64,000 nucleotides of DNA from Mesorhizobium_G sp049840935 (GTDB lineage Bacteria; Pseudomonadota; Alphaproteobacteria; Rhizobiales; Rhizobiaceae), in contig JASGJA010000001.1 in the NCBI GenBank assembly GCA_049840935.1, forward strand, positions 62,001-126,000, in the 5' to 3' direction. The translations under genes and the position numbers were made by a program. The notes below the pieces were generated by a model. That model ran no database searches and was not told the DNA's origin. It was given only the letters and a program-made list of their open reading frames with translations. This document shows positions 9,164-18,866 of this stretch, one piece after another (position 1 is the first letter of the stretch; each line of letters starts with the position of its first letter).

Positions 9164-11871
9164 ATGCTGAACAGATCCGCATCATCCGACAGCGAAACCG
9201 CACTGCTTTCAACAGCGGGCGCAACGCCGATGATGGAGCAGTATATCGAGATCAAGGCGGCCAATCAGGATTCGCTCCTGTTCTATCGTATGGGCGATTT
9301 CTATGAGCTGTTCTTCGACGACGCGGAGAAGGCCAGCCGCGCGCTCGGCATCGTGCTGACCAAGCGCGGCAAGCACCAAGGTCAAGATATCCCTATGTGC
9401 GGCGTGCCGGTCCATGCGGCTGATGACTATTTGCAGAAGCTGATTGGGCTCGGTTTTCGTGTTGCTGTTTGCGAACAAATCGAAGATCCAGCCGAAGCGA
9501 AGAAGCGCGGCTACAAGGCTGTCGTGCGTCGTGACGTGGTGCGATTGGTTACGCCGGGCACCATCACCGAAGACAAATTGCTTGACCCCGCACAGAGCAA
9601 CTTCCTGATGGCGGTGGGACGAATAAAAAGCTCGCCCGAAGACGTTTTTGCGTTGGCATGGATTGATATCTCGACGGGCCTCTTTCGGGTCGCCGAAACA
9701 CGCGCCGACAGGTTGCTAGCCGACATTTTGCGCGTCGATCCGCGCGAAGTGATAGTCGCAGAGCCTATATTCTATGACGAAGAATTAAAGCCTGTGTTCG
9801 ATGTGCTTGGTCGTACCGCAGGCCCGGTTCCCGGTTCATTGTTTGAGTCATCCGGTGCGGCAGGGCGCATTGCTCGCTTCTATGGAGTAGCCACGCCGGA
9901 TAGTTTCGGGGCGTTCTCGCGTGCTGAGCTTTCCGCCATTTCCGGCGCGATTGCCTATGTGGAAAAAACACAGAAAGCAGAGCGTCCGCCTTTGGCACGG
10001 CCTGAGCGTGAGCAATCAGCCTCGACGCTTTTCATCGATCCGGCTACCCGATCCAGCCTCGAACTTGTTCGTGCCATGAATGGCGGTCGTGATGGCTCGC
10101 TGTTCAAGTCGATCGATCGAACGATAACCGGCGGAGGTGGGCGCAAGCTGGCCGAACGGCTTATGTCTCCTCTTACGGATCCTGACGAGATTAGCGCAAG
10201 GCTGGATTCGGTTTCTTTCTTCCTTGGCGAATCCCGGCTGTGCGAAGCAGTTCGCCTCGTGCTCAAAGGCGTGGCCGATATGCCGCGCGCCTTGTCCCGG
10301 CTCGCGCTCAACCGTGGAGGGCCGCGCGATTTGGGAGCACTCCGTGCCGGTATGGAAGCTGCGCGCGGCTTGCGAGAGATTTTGGCAGGACAGCCTTCCG
10401 CAGGAAATCTCGCGGGCCATGAACGCACTGGCCGGACTGCCCGGCGGATTTTTGCGAGCATCTTTCTCGCGCGCTAGGCGATGAACTTCCGCTTCTCAAG
10501 CGCGACGGTGGATATGTTCGCGCGCGCTATGATGGCGAACTGGATGAAATGCGTGCATTGCGTGATGAATCGCGCCGTGTGATCGCAGGCATGGAACGTG
10601 ACCTGATCGACGAGACGGGTATTCGTTCGCTCAAAATCAGGCACAACAATGTGCTTGGCTATTACATCGAGGTAACAGCCAATAATCAGTCGGCACTGAA
10701 TGGTACAGATGAAGCAAAAGGCCGCTTCATTCATCGTCAGACAATGGCAAATGCCATGCGTTTCACCACAACTGAGCTCGCTGAGCTTGAAACGAAGATA
10801 GCCAATGCAGCAGATCGTGCGCTGGCGATTGAACATCGCGTTTTCGATGTACTGACCGCAGAGGCCGTGAGCCATGCGGATGTTATTCGCGCCGGGGCGG
10901 AGGCTATCTCGGTTCTGGATGTTTCGACGGCTCTGTCGCTGTTGGCACAAGCGGAAAATTATTGCCGCCCGCAAGTGGATTCGAGCCTGGCTTTTCATAT
11001 CGATGGTGGAAGGCATCCGGTTGTGGAACAGGCGTTGCGCCGGTCTGCGGAAGCGCCGTTTGTTGCAAATGACTGTGACCTATCGCCCACCGGCAATGAT
11101 CGGAACGGCGCAATCTGGCTTCTCACCGGCCCCAACATGGGTGGCAAATCCACCTTTCTGCGGCAGAATGCGCTCATTGCGATTATGGCGCAGATGGGCT
11201 CCTTTGTGCCTGCGCGTGCGGCTCATATTGGGGTTGTAGATCGGTTATTTTCGCGCGTCGGCGCGTCAGACGATCTTGCGCGTGGGCGCTCAACTTTCAT
11301 GGTCGAAATGGTGGAAACCGCCGCCATTCTCAATCAGGCGGGTGATCGGTCTTTGGTCATTCTTGATGAGATTGGGCGCGGCACTGCGACGTTTGATGGT
11401 CTCTCCATCGCTTGGGCGGCAGTTGAATATCTGCATGAGCAGAACCGCTGCCGCGCGATCTTCGCCACCCACTTTCATGAGATTACTGCGCTTTCGGCCA
11501 AGCTACCCCGCCTGCATAATGTGACGATGCGGGTGAAGGAGTGGGAAGGCGACGTCGTTTTCCTTCACGAGGTGGCCATGGGTGCGGCGGACCGCAGCTA
11601 TGGCGTGCAGGTCGCCAAACTTGCCGGATTGCCGGACGCGGTGGTGCAGCGCGCACGCGATGTGTTGCACCAACTCGAAGAGGGCGAAATGTCCGGCAAG
11701 GCTGATCGCATGTTGGACGACCTGCCGCTTTTTTCTGCGGTTCTTCGCAAGGAAACACCCCCACCGCATCGCAATGATGGCGTGGGCGAAGCGCTTGGCG
11801 CAATTAATCCCGATGAACTGACCCCGCGTGAAGCACTAGAGGCTCTATACCGACTAAAGCGTTTGCTGTAG
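9164..11871 (+). pseudogene. mutS: DNA mismatch repair protein MutS (two frame breaks 46 bases apart)
   Basis: MutS recognises mismatches and starts repair with MutL. The N-terminal mismatch-binding domain has the FYRMGDFYELF motif with the mismatch-contacting Phe, the C-terminal ATPase has Walker A GPNMGGKSTFLRQ and Walker B LVILDEIGRGT, and the end has the dimerisation helix-turn-helix. The frame shifts twice: near 10394-10395 (remove one C, giving GQLPQEISRAMNALAGLP) and near 10440-10442 (remove one C, giving GLPADFCEHLSRALGDELPLL). With both repaired, all 901 residues read through. If real, the cell would be a mutator; both are C-run insertions, so error is more likely. Confidence 0.93.
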
Positions 11872-11900
11872 GCGTCCGCGAGTATAAATCGGCAGGCCCA

Positions 11901-12803
11901 ATGTCTCTTCCTACGCAAACACGCGACAGCAGCAAGCTCGGCATTGTTTTAATGCTGCTGGCCGTATTGATGTTTTCGCTGAACGACGTCTTGGGCAAAT
12001 ATCTAGTTGCGTCCTATTCCGTGGGTCAGTTGTTGTTAATTCGCAGCACTGCTGGTCTGCTGTTTCTGACGCCCTTTGTTTTAAGGGCCGGCTGGCGCAG
12101 CCTGTTTGATATTTCTCAACCGAAACTGATGGTGGCGCGTGTATGCCTGACCACTATCGAGATTTCCAGCTTCTACTACGCGGTCGGCTATATGCCGCTC
12201 GCCGACGCCATGACTTTCTGGATGGCGGCTCCGATCTATGTCGCTGCGCTTTCACCGCTCCTTCTTGGCGAACGCGTGGGTTGGCGTCGCTGGACGGCGA
12301 TCCTGATCGGCTTTGCAGGAGTGATAATTGCGCTGCGGCCTTCGTCCGAAACCTTGACGCTTCCAGCTCTCGTTGCGCTGATCGGAAGCGTAAGCTTTGG
12401 CTTTATGATGATCACGGGCCGTGCTCTTCGCCAATCGTCCGACCTTGCAATGGTATTCTGGCCGATTTTCGGCGTGGCATTGATCGGACTTGTTGCGCTG
12501 CCTTGGGCGAAGGCGATGCCGACGCCGATAGATTTTGTGTTGCTCGCGCTGCTTGGCATAGTTGCACTCAGCGCGCACTTCCTGACCAACCGCTCACTCA
12601 TGCTTGCAGATGCGGCAACAGTCACGCCCTATCAATATACTCTCTTGGTCTGGGCGATGATATTCGGCTGGCTCATCTTCAATGAAACCCCGCGTATTAC
12701 AACAATCATCGGCGCCGTTGTCATCGTCTTGTCCGGCTTGTTCATCTTCCTGCGGGAACAACAACTGGGCATCAAGCGCAATACGGTCACTGAAGTGGTT
12801 TGA
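11901..12803 (+). CDS. DMT-superfamily (EamA) permease
   Basis: 300 residues, about ten hydrophobic segments in two EamA halves. The N-terminus (GIVLMLLAVLMFSLNDVLGKYL) and the second-half pattern (YTLLVWAMIFGWLIFNE) resemble the RhaT/EamA and S-adenosylmethionine-uptake-like permeases of alphaproteobacteria. Substrate not determinable. ATG at 11901, 30 bases after mutS. The only gap before the next gene is about 100 bases. It is not closely similar to the DMT permease upstream of mutS. Confidence 0.82.
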   Translation: MSLPTQTRDSSKLGIVLMLLAVLMFSLNDVLGKYLVASYSVGQLLLIRSTAGLLFLTPFVLRAGWRSLFDISQPKLMVARVCLTTIEISSFYYAVGYMPLADAMTFWMAAPIYVAALSPLLLGERVGWRRWTAILIGFAGVIIALRPSSETLTLPALVALIGSVSFGFMMITGRALRQSSDLAMVFWPIFGVALIGLVALPWAKAMPTPIDFVLLALLGIVALSAHFLTNRSLMLADAATVTPYQYTLLVWAMIFGWLIFNETPRITTIIGAVVIVLSGLFIFLREQQLGIKRNTVTEVV

Positions 12804-12904
12804 TCGGATCGCGCGCCCGTACAACGTCAGTATCTGTCAGCATCGAATTTGACATTCGCCTGCAAGATACGACATGCAAACGCTCACCAAAGCAAAGCGG
12901 CTTC

Positions 12905-13831
12905 ATGCAATCCGTCATTTCCATATCCGGCGTTTCAAAAACATATGCATCCGGCTTCAAGGCGCTCGAAGATATCAATCTTGAAATTCGGCGTGGCGAG
13001 ATATTCGCGCTGCTTGGCCCTAATGGTGCCGGCAAGACAACTCTCATCTCGATCATCTGCGGCATCGTAAACCGTACGGCAGGCACCGTTCTGGTTGATG
13101 GACACGATATTGGCCGGGATTATCGAACGACCCGCAGCCTGATCGGGCTCGTCCCGCAAGAACTGACAGCGGACATGTGGGAATCCGTGTTCAATGCCTG
13201 TGCCTACAGCCGCGGCCTCTTCGGCAAATCGGCGAATCCCGGCTATATCGAGAAGGTGCTTCGTGACCTGTCTCTTTGGGACAAGCGCGATGCGAAATCG
13301 AGACAGCTTTCCGGTGGCATGAAACGCCGTCTTTTGATTGCCAAAGCGCTGGCGCATGAACCGCGTGTTCTGTTCCTCGACGAACCGACGGCGGGCGTTG
13401 ATGTCGAACTAAGGCACGATCTCTGGCAAATGGTTCGCCGCCTGCGTGACGATGGCGTCACCATTATTTTGACCACGCACTATATCGAAGAAGCCGAGCA
13501 GATGGCTGACCGCATAGGCATCATCAATGGCGGCAAGATCATACTCGTGGAAGACAAGGCCGAATTGATGCGCAAGCTTGGCCGCAAGCAATTGGTGCTC
13601 GAACTGCGCGAACCATTGAGCGAATTGCCATCGCAGTTGGACAGATACAAGCTCGAACGTTCGGAAGATGGCAAGCGACTGACCTATATTTACGATACAA
13701 AAGCTGAGCGCCCTGGCATTGCTTCGTTGCTGCGCGATCTCGATGCCGCGGGTATTGGTTTTCGCGACCTAGATACGGAGCAAAGCTCGCTGGAAGAGAT
13801 TTTCGTCGGGCTATTGAAGGAAAAGCCGTGA
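12905..13831 (+). CDS. ABC-2 type exporter ATP-binding protein (YadG-like)
   Basis: 308 residues from ATG 12905 (MQSVISISGVSKTY). Walker A GPNGAGKTT, signature LSGGMKRRL, Walker B VLFLDEPTAGVD and the switch His in TTHYIEEAEQ are all intact, followed by a C-terminal extension typical of YadG/CcmA-like ATPases. It pairs with the permease that overlaps it by four bases (GTGA). Known YadG/YadH-type pairs are exporters; the cargo is not known. Longer in-frame upstream sequence (from 12800) does not resemble the family. Confidence 0.9.
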   Translation: MQSVISISGVSKTYASGFKALEDINLEIRRGEIFALLGPNGAGKTTLISIICGIVNRTAGTVLVDGHDIGRDYRTTRSLIGLVPQELTADMWESVFNACAYSRGLFGKSANPGYIEKVLRDLSLWDKRDAKSRQLSGGMKRRLLIAKALAHEPRVLFLDEPTAGVDVELRHDLWQMVRRLRDDGVTIILTTHYIEEAEQMADRIGIINGGKIILVEDKAELMRKLGRKQLVLELREPLSELPSQLDRYKLERSEDGKRLTYIYDTKAERPGIASLLRDLDAAGIGFRDLDTEQSSLEEIFVGLLKEKP

Positions 13832-14589
13832 ACCGATACGCGCTGTGGGCGATCTACAAAACGGAAATGTCGCGCGCACTCCGCACGCTGTTGCAAAGCA
13901 TCGTGTCGCCCGTCATATCGACCTCGCTATATTTCGTGGTTTTCGGCGCAGCCATCGGCAGCCGCATCCAGGAAGTGAACGGCATCGCGTATGGCGCGTT
14001 CATCGTGCCGGGCCTGATCATGCTGTCGCTGCTCACGCAGTCGATAGCGAACGCTTCATTCGGCATCTATTTCCCAAAGTTTACCGGTACGATCTTCGAA
14101 CTGCTTTCAGCGCCTGTATCGTACCTCGAAATTGTCGTTGCCTATGTCGGAGCAGCGGCAACAAAGTCTATCGTCCTTGGCTTGATTATCTTGCTCACCG
14201 CCAGCCTTTTTGTGCCTCTGCACATTGAGCATCCGTTCTGGATGCTCGCATTCCTCATACTCACTGCAGTGACGTTCAGCCTTTTCGGGTTCATTATCGG
14301 CATTTGGGCAAACGGCTTTGAGCAGTTGCAGGTAGTGCCTTTGCTGATCATCACGCCGCTTACTTTTCTTGGGGGCAGCTTTTATTCCATCGACATGCTG
14401 CCGCCTGCGTGGCGCACGATCTCGCTCTTCAACCCTGTGGTTTATCTTGTGAGTGGCTTTCGCTGGAGTTTTTTCGGCGATGCCGATGTCGGCGTGGGCA
14501 TCAGCCTTGCCGCAACCCTTGGCTTCCTGCTGGTTTGTCTAGCAATTGTCAGTTGGATATTCCGCACGGGCTACAGGCTCAAGAACTGA
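13828..14589 (+). CDS. ABC-2 type exporter permease (YadH-like)
   Basis: 253 residues, six hydrophobic segments, ABC-2 membrane family. Features include PGLIMLSLLTQSIANASFGIYFPKFTGTIFELLSAPVS and the late FLGGSFYSIDMLPPAWR motif characteristic of YadH/NodJ-like permeases. GTG start sits inside the stop region of the ATPase gene (GTGA overlap), so the two proteins are made together and should form a homodimeric exporter. Confidence 0.9.
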   Translation: MNRYALWAIYKTEMSRALRTLLQSIVSPVISTSLYFVVFGAAIGSRIQEVNGIAYGAFIVPGLIMLSLLTQSIANASFGIYFPKFTGTIFELLSAPVSYLEIVVAYVGAAATKSIVLGLIILLTASLFVPLHIEHPFWMLAFLILTAVTFSLFGFIIGIWANGFEQLQVVPLLIITPLTFLGGSFYSIDMLPPAWRTISLFNPVVYLVSGFRWSFFGDADVGVGISLAATLGFLLVCLAIVSWIFRTGYRLKN

Positions 14590-14649
14590 TCACTTGACGG
14601 GGGAACTCGCTTGCCCCCAATTCAGGGCGTCTTTTATCGAGCAGATAAC

Positions 14650-14988
14650 ATGAGCCTTTCTGGCGCGTTGCAACTCCTTGTCTCAACCTTGATCTTCCTG
14701 GCTGCCGCTACCGGGGCCAAGGCATGGGCGCTCGCGCCGAGCCTTCCCAAGATCATAATCACGCTGGCTCTCTATACGCTCGGCAATCTCATCATGCTCC
14801 GATTGGTGCGCGAATTCGGCATGTCGGTCGCATTCAGCCTTTCTGCAGTTATTCAGCTTATCGCGGTCAATCTGGTTGCTTTGTTCTATTTCGGCGAAAC
14901 GCTAAGCAGCGCGCAGAGCCTGGGCATCCTGTTAGCTATTGCCTCAGTAGCGGTCATCAGTTTCGGACCCTATATTGGCGGACGATGA
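14650..14988 (+). CDS. small four-helix DMT/EamA-like membrane protein
   Basis: 112 residues with four hydrophobic helices, the size of half a DMT transporter (SMR/EmrE-like or a single EamA unit). A conserved-looking pattern is FSLSAVIQLIAVNLVALFYFGETLS, like the QLIAVNLVA/FGE motif of EamA repeats. It lacks the SMR glutamate in the first helix, so drug efflux is not supported. Single-unit proteins of this kind usually work as dimers. It overlaps the PAP2 gene by four bases (ATGA). Confidence 0.72.
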   Translation: MSLSGALQLLVSTLIFLAAATGAKAWALAPSLPKIIITLALYTLGNLIMLRLVREFGMSVAFSLSAVIQLIAVNLVALFYFGETLSSAQSLGILLAIASVAVISFGPYIGGR

Positions 14989-15708
14989 ATAATCACCGGG
15001 AACTTTTGCGAGGCTTTGCTCGTCCGTTCGATTTTTTTAATCGGCTTGAGTTTCCCGTGCTGCTTGCCGGTCTGCTGATTGTCGGTGGGCTATGGGGCTT
15101 TCTGGAACTTTCGGAGTTTGTGAAGAACGCACAGCCGCATGATTTCGACACACGTCTGTTGCTGGCGCTGCGCGAGCCGGGCCAACCCGACAATCCCATC
15201 GGCTCGGAAAAATTCGAAAGCATGGTGCGGGACATAACCGCCCTCGGCGGAGTGACGGTCCTTGTTTTGTTGACCGCACTTGTCGTCATCTTCCTGTTGC
15301 TGGCGGGCAAATGGCAGATAGCTTTCTTTGTGCTTTGCGCGGTTGGCGGCGGACAGCTTGTTTCCACATTGCTCAAGCTCGGATATAGATCGACCTCGCC
15401 CGGAGCTCGTTTCTCACCTGATGCGCGAAAAATCGAGCAGCTTTCCAAGTGGGCACGCGATGATGTCCGCTGTGACCTATCTCACGCTGGGTTCATTGTT
15501 GGCGCGTATCACGCCGCATCGGCGACTTAAGATCTATTTTCTTTTCGTGGCCGTGCTTTTGACGGCATTGGTTGGCACCAGCCGCGTGTATATCGGCGTG
15601 CATTGGCCGACGGATGTGCTGGCCGGTTGGTGTATGGGTTTCGCGTGGGCGATGCTTTGCTGGCTGGTTGCTCGATGGTGGTTGAAAAACCGGCCGACGC
15701 CGCCCTAG
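14985..15708 (+). pseudogene. PAP2-family membrane phosphatase (frame broken by one extra base)
   Basis: A lipid-phosphate phosphatase-like protein with N-terminal membrane segments. The three PAP2 signature parts are present: KLGY..RPRPEL, SSFPSGHAM, and SRVYIGVHWPTDVLAGW. The first and second lie in different frames; removing the A at about 15387 gives KLGYDRPRPEL and 240 residues without interruption. Probable role is dephosphorylation of undecaprenyl or lipid phosphates at the outer face of the inner membrane. The inserted base is not in a clear homopolymer, unlike most other breaks in this window. Confidence 0.87.
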
Positions 15709-16193
15709 CTTGCCAGTGCCGTAACGGTTGAAAGCGTTTTGTCGCTAAGCGCCAGCACGGCGTTTGAATAGCGCTGGTCGCCAGTCACTTCCCGCCCCAG
15801 CCATTCTGGCAAGGCCGCATCTGGCACATAGTCGGGGGTTTCGAGTTCGGCAACGATCAAGCCTTCAAGTTCACCGCCGAAAACATCGATTTCATAGGTA
15901 TAGCCACCGTGCGCAACAAGATGCCTGCGCTTCTCGATCAATGATCCGATGGCAAAAGTCTGCATGGATAGCGCTTCATCCAGAGGGATAGGATATTCGT
16001 ACTCATCCCGCTCGGGCAGGTTCGAGCCGAATTTGAACGTCAGCTTCGCGCTCGAACCGTCGCTTATGCGCACGCGCGTCGAGCGGTCGGCCCCGATGGA
16101 TAGGTAGAACTGACGGATAACAATAATCCTCGACACGTAGCTGCGCCACGCATCGCTGCGAACCAGGAATTTGCGTTCGACTTCCTTGGCCAT
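15705..16193 (-). CDS. CYTH-domain protein (inorganic triphosphatase-like)
   Basis: 162 residues, a single CYTH domain. The defining EXEXK motif is at the N-terminus (KEVERKFLV), followed by the alternating charged strands of the triphosphate tunnel (RVRISDG, KLTFKF, EIDVFGG, LIVAELE). Stand-alone bacterial CYTH proteins are usually inorganic triphosphatases; some are adenylate cyclases, so substrate is open. It is convergent with the PAP2 gene (four shared bases) and divergent from the TetR gene. Confidence 0.86.
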   Translation of the reverse strand: MAKEVERKFLVRSDAWRSYVSRIIVIRQFYLSIGADRSTRVRISDGSSAKLTFKFGSNLPERDEYEYPIPLDEALSMQTFAIGSLIEKRRHLVAHGGYTYEIDVFGGELEGLIVAELETPDYVPDAALPEWLGREVTGDQRYSNAVLALSDKTLSTVTALAS

Positions 16194-16286
16194 CGCGGAG
16201 GAATAAAGACTTTCCGCGGCGCAAGTGCAATCCGGAACATTATCAATTTGGCCTAGGTAGAGAAAAAATCATCCTAAGTCATCGTA

Positions 16287-16315
16287 TTGACTTTAATCAA
16301 TCGATTGATTAAATC
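16287..16315 (+). promoter_or_regulatory. promoter with embedded palindromic TetR operator
   Basis: TTGACT (16287-16292) and TAAATC (16310-16315) stand 17 bases apart as -35 and -10. A perfect 22-bp palindrome fills 16292-16313 (TTTAATCAATC and its mirror), covering the whole spacer. It lies 8 bases before the TetR start codon. A repressor bound here would block RNA polymerase, so autoregulation of the efflux operon is the natural reading. Confidence 0.75.
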
Positions 16316-16321
16316 AGGAAT

Positions 16322-17002
16322 ATGGAAAATGCGCACAAACAAATCGAGGCGGTGTCCGGAGCGGAGCAAACACGCAGAGCGCTTGTGCATGCGGCACTCA
16401 TCCTGTTCGGAAAGCAAGGATTTGACGGCACGTCGACACGGGAAATTGCGGCAGCAGCGAATGCGAATATCGGCTCTATCGCTTATCATTTTGGAGGTAA
16501 GGAAGGACTGCGCATTGCCGTGGCAGATCATATCGTTGCCACCGTGCAGAACATTGCATTACGCGCTCCGACGGTAGCGCCTGCAGACACATTGCCGACG
16601 CGGCAGGAAGCTGAAGGCGCGATCATTGGAATGGTCGAGCGCATGTTCTCATTCTTCGTGTTGCAGGAAGAAGCTGCGGAGATCGTTCCGTTCGTGCTGC
16701 GTGAGATGTTCGCTCCTTCGCTGGCCTTCGACCGCATTTATGACGGCATGATGGAACCTCTACACCGGAGATGTTGCCAGCTTTGGGAGGCGGCTACCGG
16801 AGAACCCGCGGAAAGCGAAGAAACGCGTATCAATGTGTTTCTGATGATCGGCCAAATCCTATACTTCCGCCTTGCGCGGGAAGCTGTCCGCCGTCGTATG
16901 GAATGGACTGAAATTGGCCCGCAACAGGGTAGGAAAATAACTGATATCGCCATTGCCAACATCAGCACTCTGCTTCGCGCAAAGAAAGACCGGAACCCAT
17001 GA
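16322..17002 (+). CDS. TetR-family repressor (CecR-like) of the efflux operon
   Basis: 226 residues. The N-terminal TetR helix-turn-helix is clear (RRALVHAALILFGKQGFDGTSTREIAAAANANIGSIAYHFGGKEGL, about residues 18-62). The C-terminal part resembles the DUF1956 domain of CecR/YbiH. In E. coli, CecR controls ybhGFSR, a HlyD-ABC-permease set; the same types of gene follow here. ATG at 16322; a perfect palindrome upstream is its likely site. The stop overlaps the next start (ATGA). Confidence 0.88.
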   Translation: MENAHKQIEAVSGAEQTRRALVHAALILFGKQGFDGTSTREIAAAANANIGSIAYHFGGKEGLRIAVADHIVATVQNIALRAPTVAPADTLPTRQEAEGAIIGMVERMFSFFVLQEEAAEIVPFVLREMFAPSLAFDRIYDGMMEPLHRRCCQLWEAATGEPAESEETRINVFLMIGQILYFRLAREAVRRRMEWTEIGPQQGRKITDIAIANISTLLRAKKDRNP

Positions 17003-17943
17003 GCCTGTTTTGCTCCATACCGATCCTCGCCTCGCTTCTCTCTTGTGGTAACGCGGTGCCTTTGGCCGTGGGTTATGTAGAGGGCGAATTTGTCCGGCTC
17101 GCGCCTATCGAAACGGCGCATGTCCAGACCGTCGCCGTGCGCCGTGGCGACCGCGTGGAACCAGGACAGATTATCGTGCGTCTTGAGGATACGGATGTCC
17201 GCATCGCTGTGGCGCAGGCTGAAGCTGCGTTGGCGCAGGCCGAAGCACAGCTCGCTGACCTGAAAATCGGCAAGCGTCCTGAAGAAATTGATGTGCTTGC
17301 GGCAGCTCTCACTTCCGCCGAAGCGGAGCATGAAGAGGCAGGCCGCGTGCTGGAGCGCACGCAAGACCTGTTCGGACGCGGCACGGCCACTCAGGCGCAG
17401 TTGGACACGGCCAAGACACAGCTTCAGGTAACGGCTGCTGCTATCGGTCAGGCAAAAGCAAATCTCGCAGTAGCGAATTTGCCGGCGCGGCCAGAAACGA
17501 TCCGCGCTGCCGAGGAAGCTGTGAAGCAGGCTTCGGCAGCACTGGAGGAAGCGAATTGGAGGCAGTCTAAGCGCAGCCTGACATCGCCGAGTGCGGGGCG
17601 CGTGGATGATGTAATCCGTGATCCGGGTGACATAGCCGGTCCATCGGCACCCGTTCTTTCAATATTGCCGGACGGCGCAGTGAAGTTGAAAGTTTACGTT
17701 CCGGAGCCGGATTTCTCCAAGCTGAAGGTTGGTGGCAAACTTACAGTTCATTGTGATGGCTGTGGCGATGGACTGACTGCGACCATCAGCTATGTCTCAC
17801 CCGACCCAGAATTTACGCCGCCGGTAATCTACTCGCTCGAAACACGTCAGAAGCTGGTTTATCTGGTTGAAGCGCGACCGGATGGCGATACACAGCTCAA
17901 GCCTGGCCAGATCGTAGACGTCGATCTCGCTGCGTCGGAATAA
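16999..17943 (+). CDS. HlyD-type membrane-fusion/adaptor protein (YbhG-like)
   Basis: 314 residues. A short hydrophobic N-terminus containing SLLSCGN could be a lipobox-like signal or anchor. Biotinyl-lipoyl halves flank an Ala/Glu/Gln-rich coiled coil (about residues 70-180: AEAALAQAEAQLADLK ... LDTAKTQLQVTAAAIGQAKA), then a beta-barrel region ends in LKPGQIVDVDLA. This is the periplasmic adaptor joining an ABC exporter to an outer-membrane channel; no TolC-like gene is in the window. It overlaps tetR by four bases and is followed at five bases by the ATPase. Confidence 0.88.
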   Translation: MSLFCSIPILASLLSCGNAVPLAVGYVEGEFVRLAPIETAHVQTVAVRRGDRVEPGQIIVRLEDTDVRIAVAQAEAALAQAEAQLADLKIGKRPEEIDVLAAALTSAEAEHEEAGRVLERTQDLFGRGTATQAQLDTAKTQLQVTAAAIGQAKANLAVANLPARPETIRAAEEAVKQASAALEEANWRQSKRSLTSPSAGRVDDVIRDPGDIAGPSAPVLSILPDGAVKLKVYVPEPDFSKLKVGGKLTVHCDGCGDGLTATISYVSPDPEFTPPVIYSLETRQKLVYLVEARPDGDTQLKPGQIVDVDLAASE

Positions 17944-17948
17944 GTACG

Positions 17949-18866
17949 ATGAACGTCATCGACGTCCGGGATCTGGTGAAACGCTTCGGCGACAAAACTG
18001 TCGTCGATCACGTCTCCATGCAGGTTGGTCAGGGTGAGATTGTCGGCTTCCTTGGGCCCAATGGGTCCGGCAAAACCACAACGATTCGCATCATGTGCGG
18101 CCTGCTGACGCCTGACGAGGGCGAGGGCGAAGTGCTTGGCTATGACCTTGGAAACGACTCGCTAAAGATCAAGCGCGAGGTCGGCTATATGACGCAGAAG
18201 TTTTCCTTCTACGAAGATCTAACAATTGCTGAAAATCTGGAGTTCGTGGCGCGTCTCTACGAACTCAAACCGGTGGCGAAGTTTGTTGACGACACGCTCG
18301 AAGATTTGGGCCTAACCACTCGCCGCAACCAGCTGGCGGGCACATTGTCCGGCGGCTGGAAGCAACGTCTGGCGCTCGCCGCTTGCATCATGCATAAGCC
18401 GAAACTTCTCCTGCTCGATGAGCCCACGGCTGGCGTCGATCCCAAGGCGCGCCGCGAGTTTTGGGACGAGATTCACCGGCTCGCACGCGGTGGGCTAACC
18501 GTACTCGTATCGACGCACTACATGGACGAAGCCGAGCGGTGCCATCGCATTTGCTACATCTCCTACGGCAAGATGCTGGCAACCGGTACGGTAGATCAGG
18601 TTATCCGCGATGCGGGTTTGACCACCTACATTGTGACAGGACCTGCTCTAAATGAAGTTGCCGAACGATTGCAGGGCGCGCCGGGTGTCGATCAGGTAGC
18701 TCCCTTTGGCACGACGCTTCATGTCGTGGGTTCGAATCGTGCTCTGCTCGAAAAGACGCTCGCTACCTACAAGAAAGAAAAGGCCATAAAGGTCCAACTC
18801 GGCGAAACCAGCCTTGAGGATGTGTTCATCCAGTTCATGGCGGAATCAAAGGATAATATGGGATGA
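17949..18866 (+). CDS. ABC-2 exporter ATP-binding protein (YbhF-like, single domain)
   Basis: 305 residues. Walker A GPNGSGKTTTIR, signature LSGGWKQRLALA, Walker B LLLLDEPTAGVDPKARR and switch His STHYMDEAE are all present. E. coli YbhF is a double-ATPase protein; here there is one ATPase domain, so the working unit would be a homodimer. The C-terminal 90 residues are the usual accessory region. Four-base overlap with the permease gene. Confidence 0.9.
   Translation: MNVIDVRDLVKRFGDKTVVDHVSMQVGQGEIVGFLGPNGSGKTTTIRIMCGLLTPDEGEGEVLGYDLGNDSLKIKREVGYMTQKFSFYEDLTIAENLEFVARLYELKPVAKFVDDTLEDLGLTTRRNQLAGTLSGGWKQRLALAACIMHKPKLLLLDEPTAGVDPKARREFWDEIHRLARGGLTVLVSTHYMDEAERCHRICYISYGKMLATGTVDQVIRDAGLTTYIVTGPALNEVAERLQGAPGVDQVAPFGTTLHVVGSNRALLEKTLATYKKEKAIKVQLGETSLEDVFIQFMAESKDNMG

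Noticed and set aside
10392..10445. Programmed frameshifting in mutS
   Set aside because: No slippery heptamer or downstream pseudoknot is visible, two shifts would be needed, and MutS is not known to use recoding.
14585..14632. Terminator after the YadH-like permease (GGGGG...CCCCC)
   Set aside because: Only a five-base stem with a ten-base loop and no T run.
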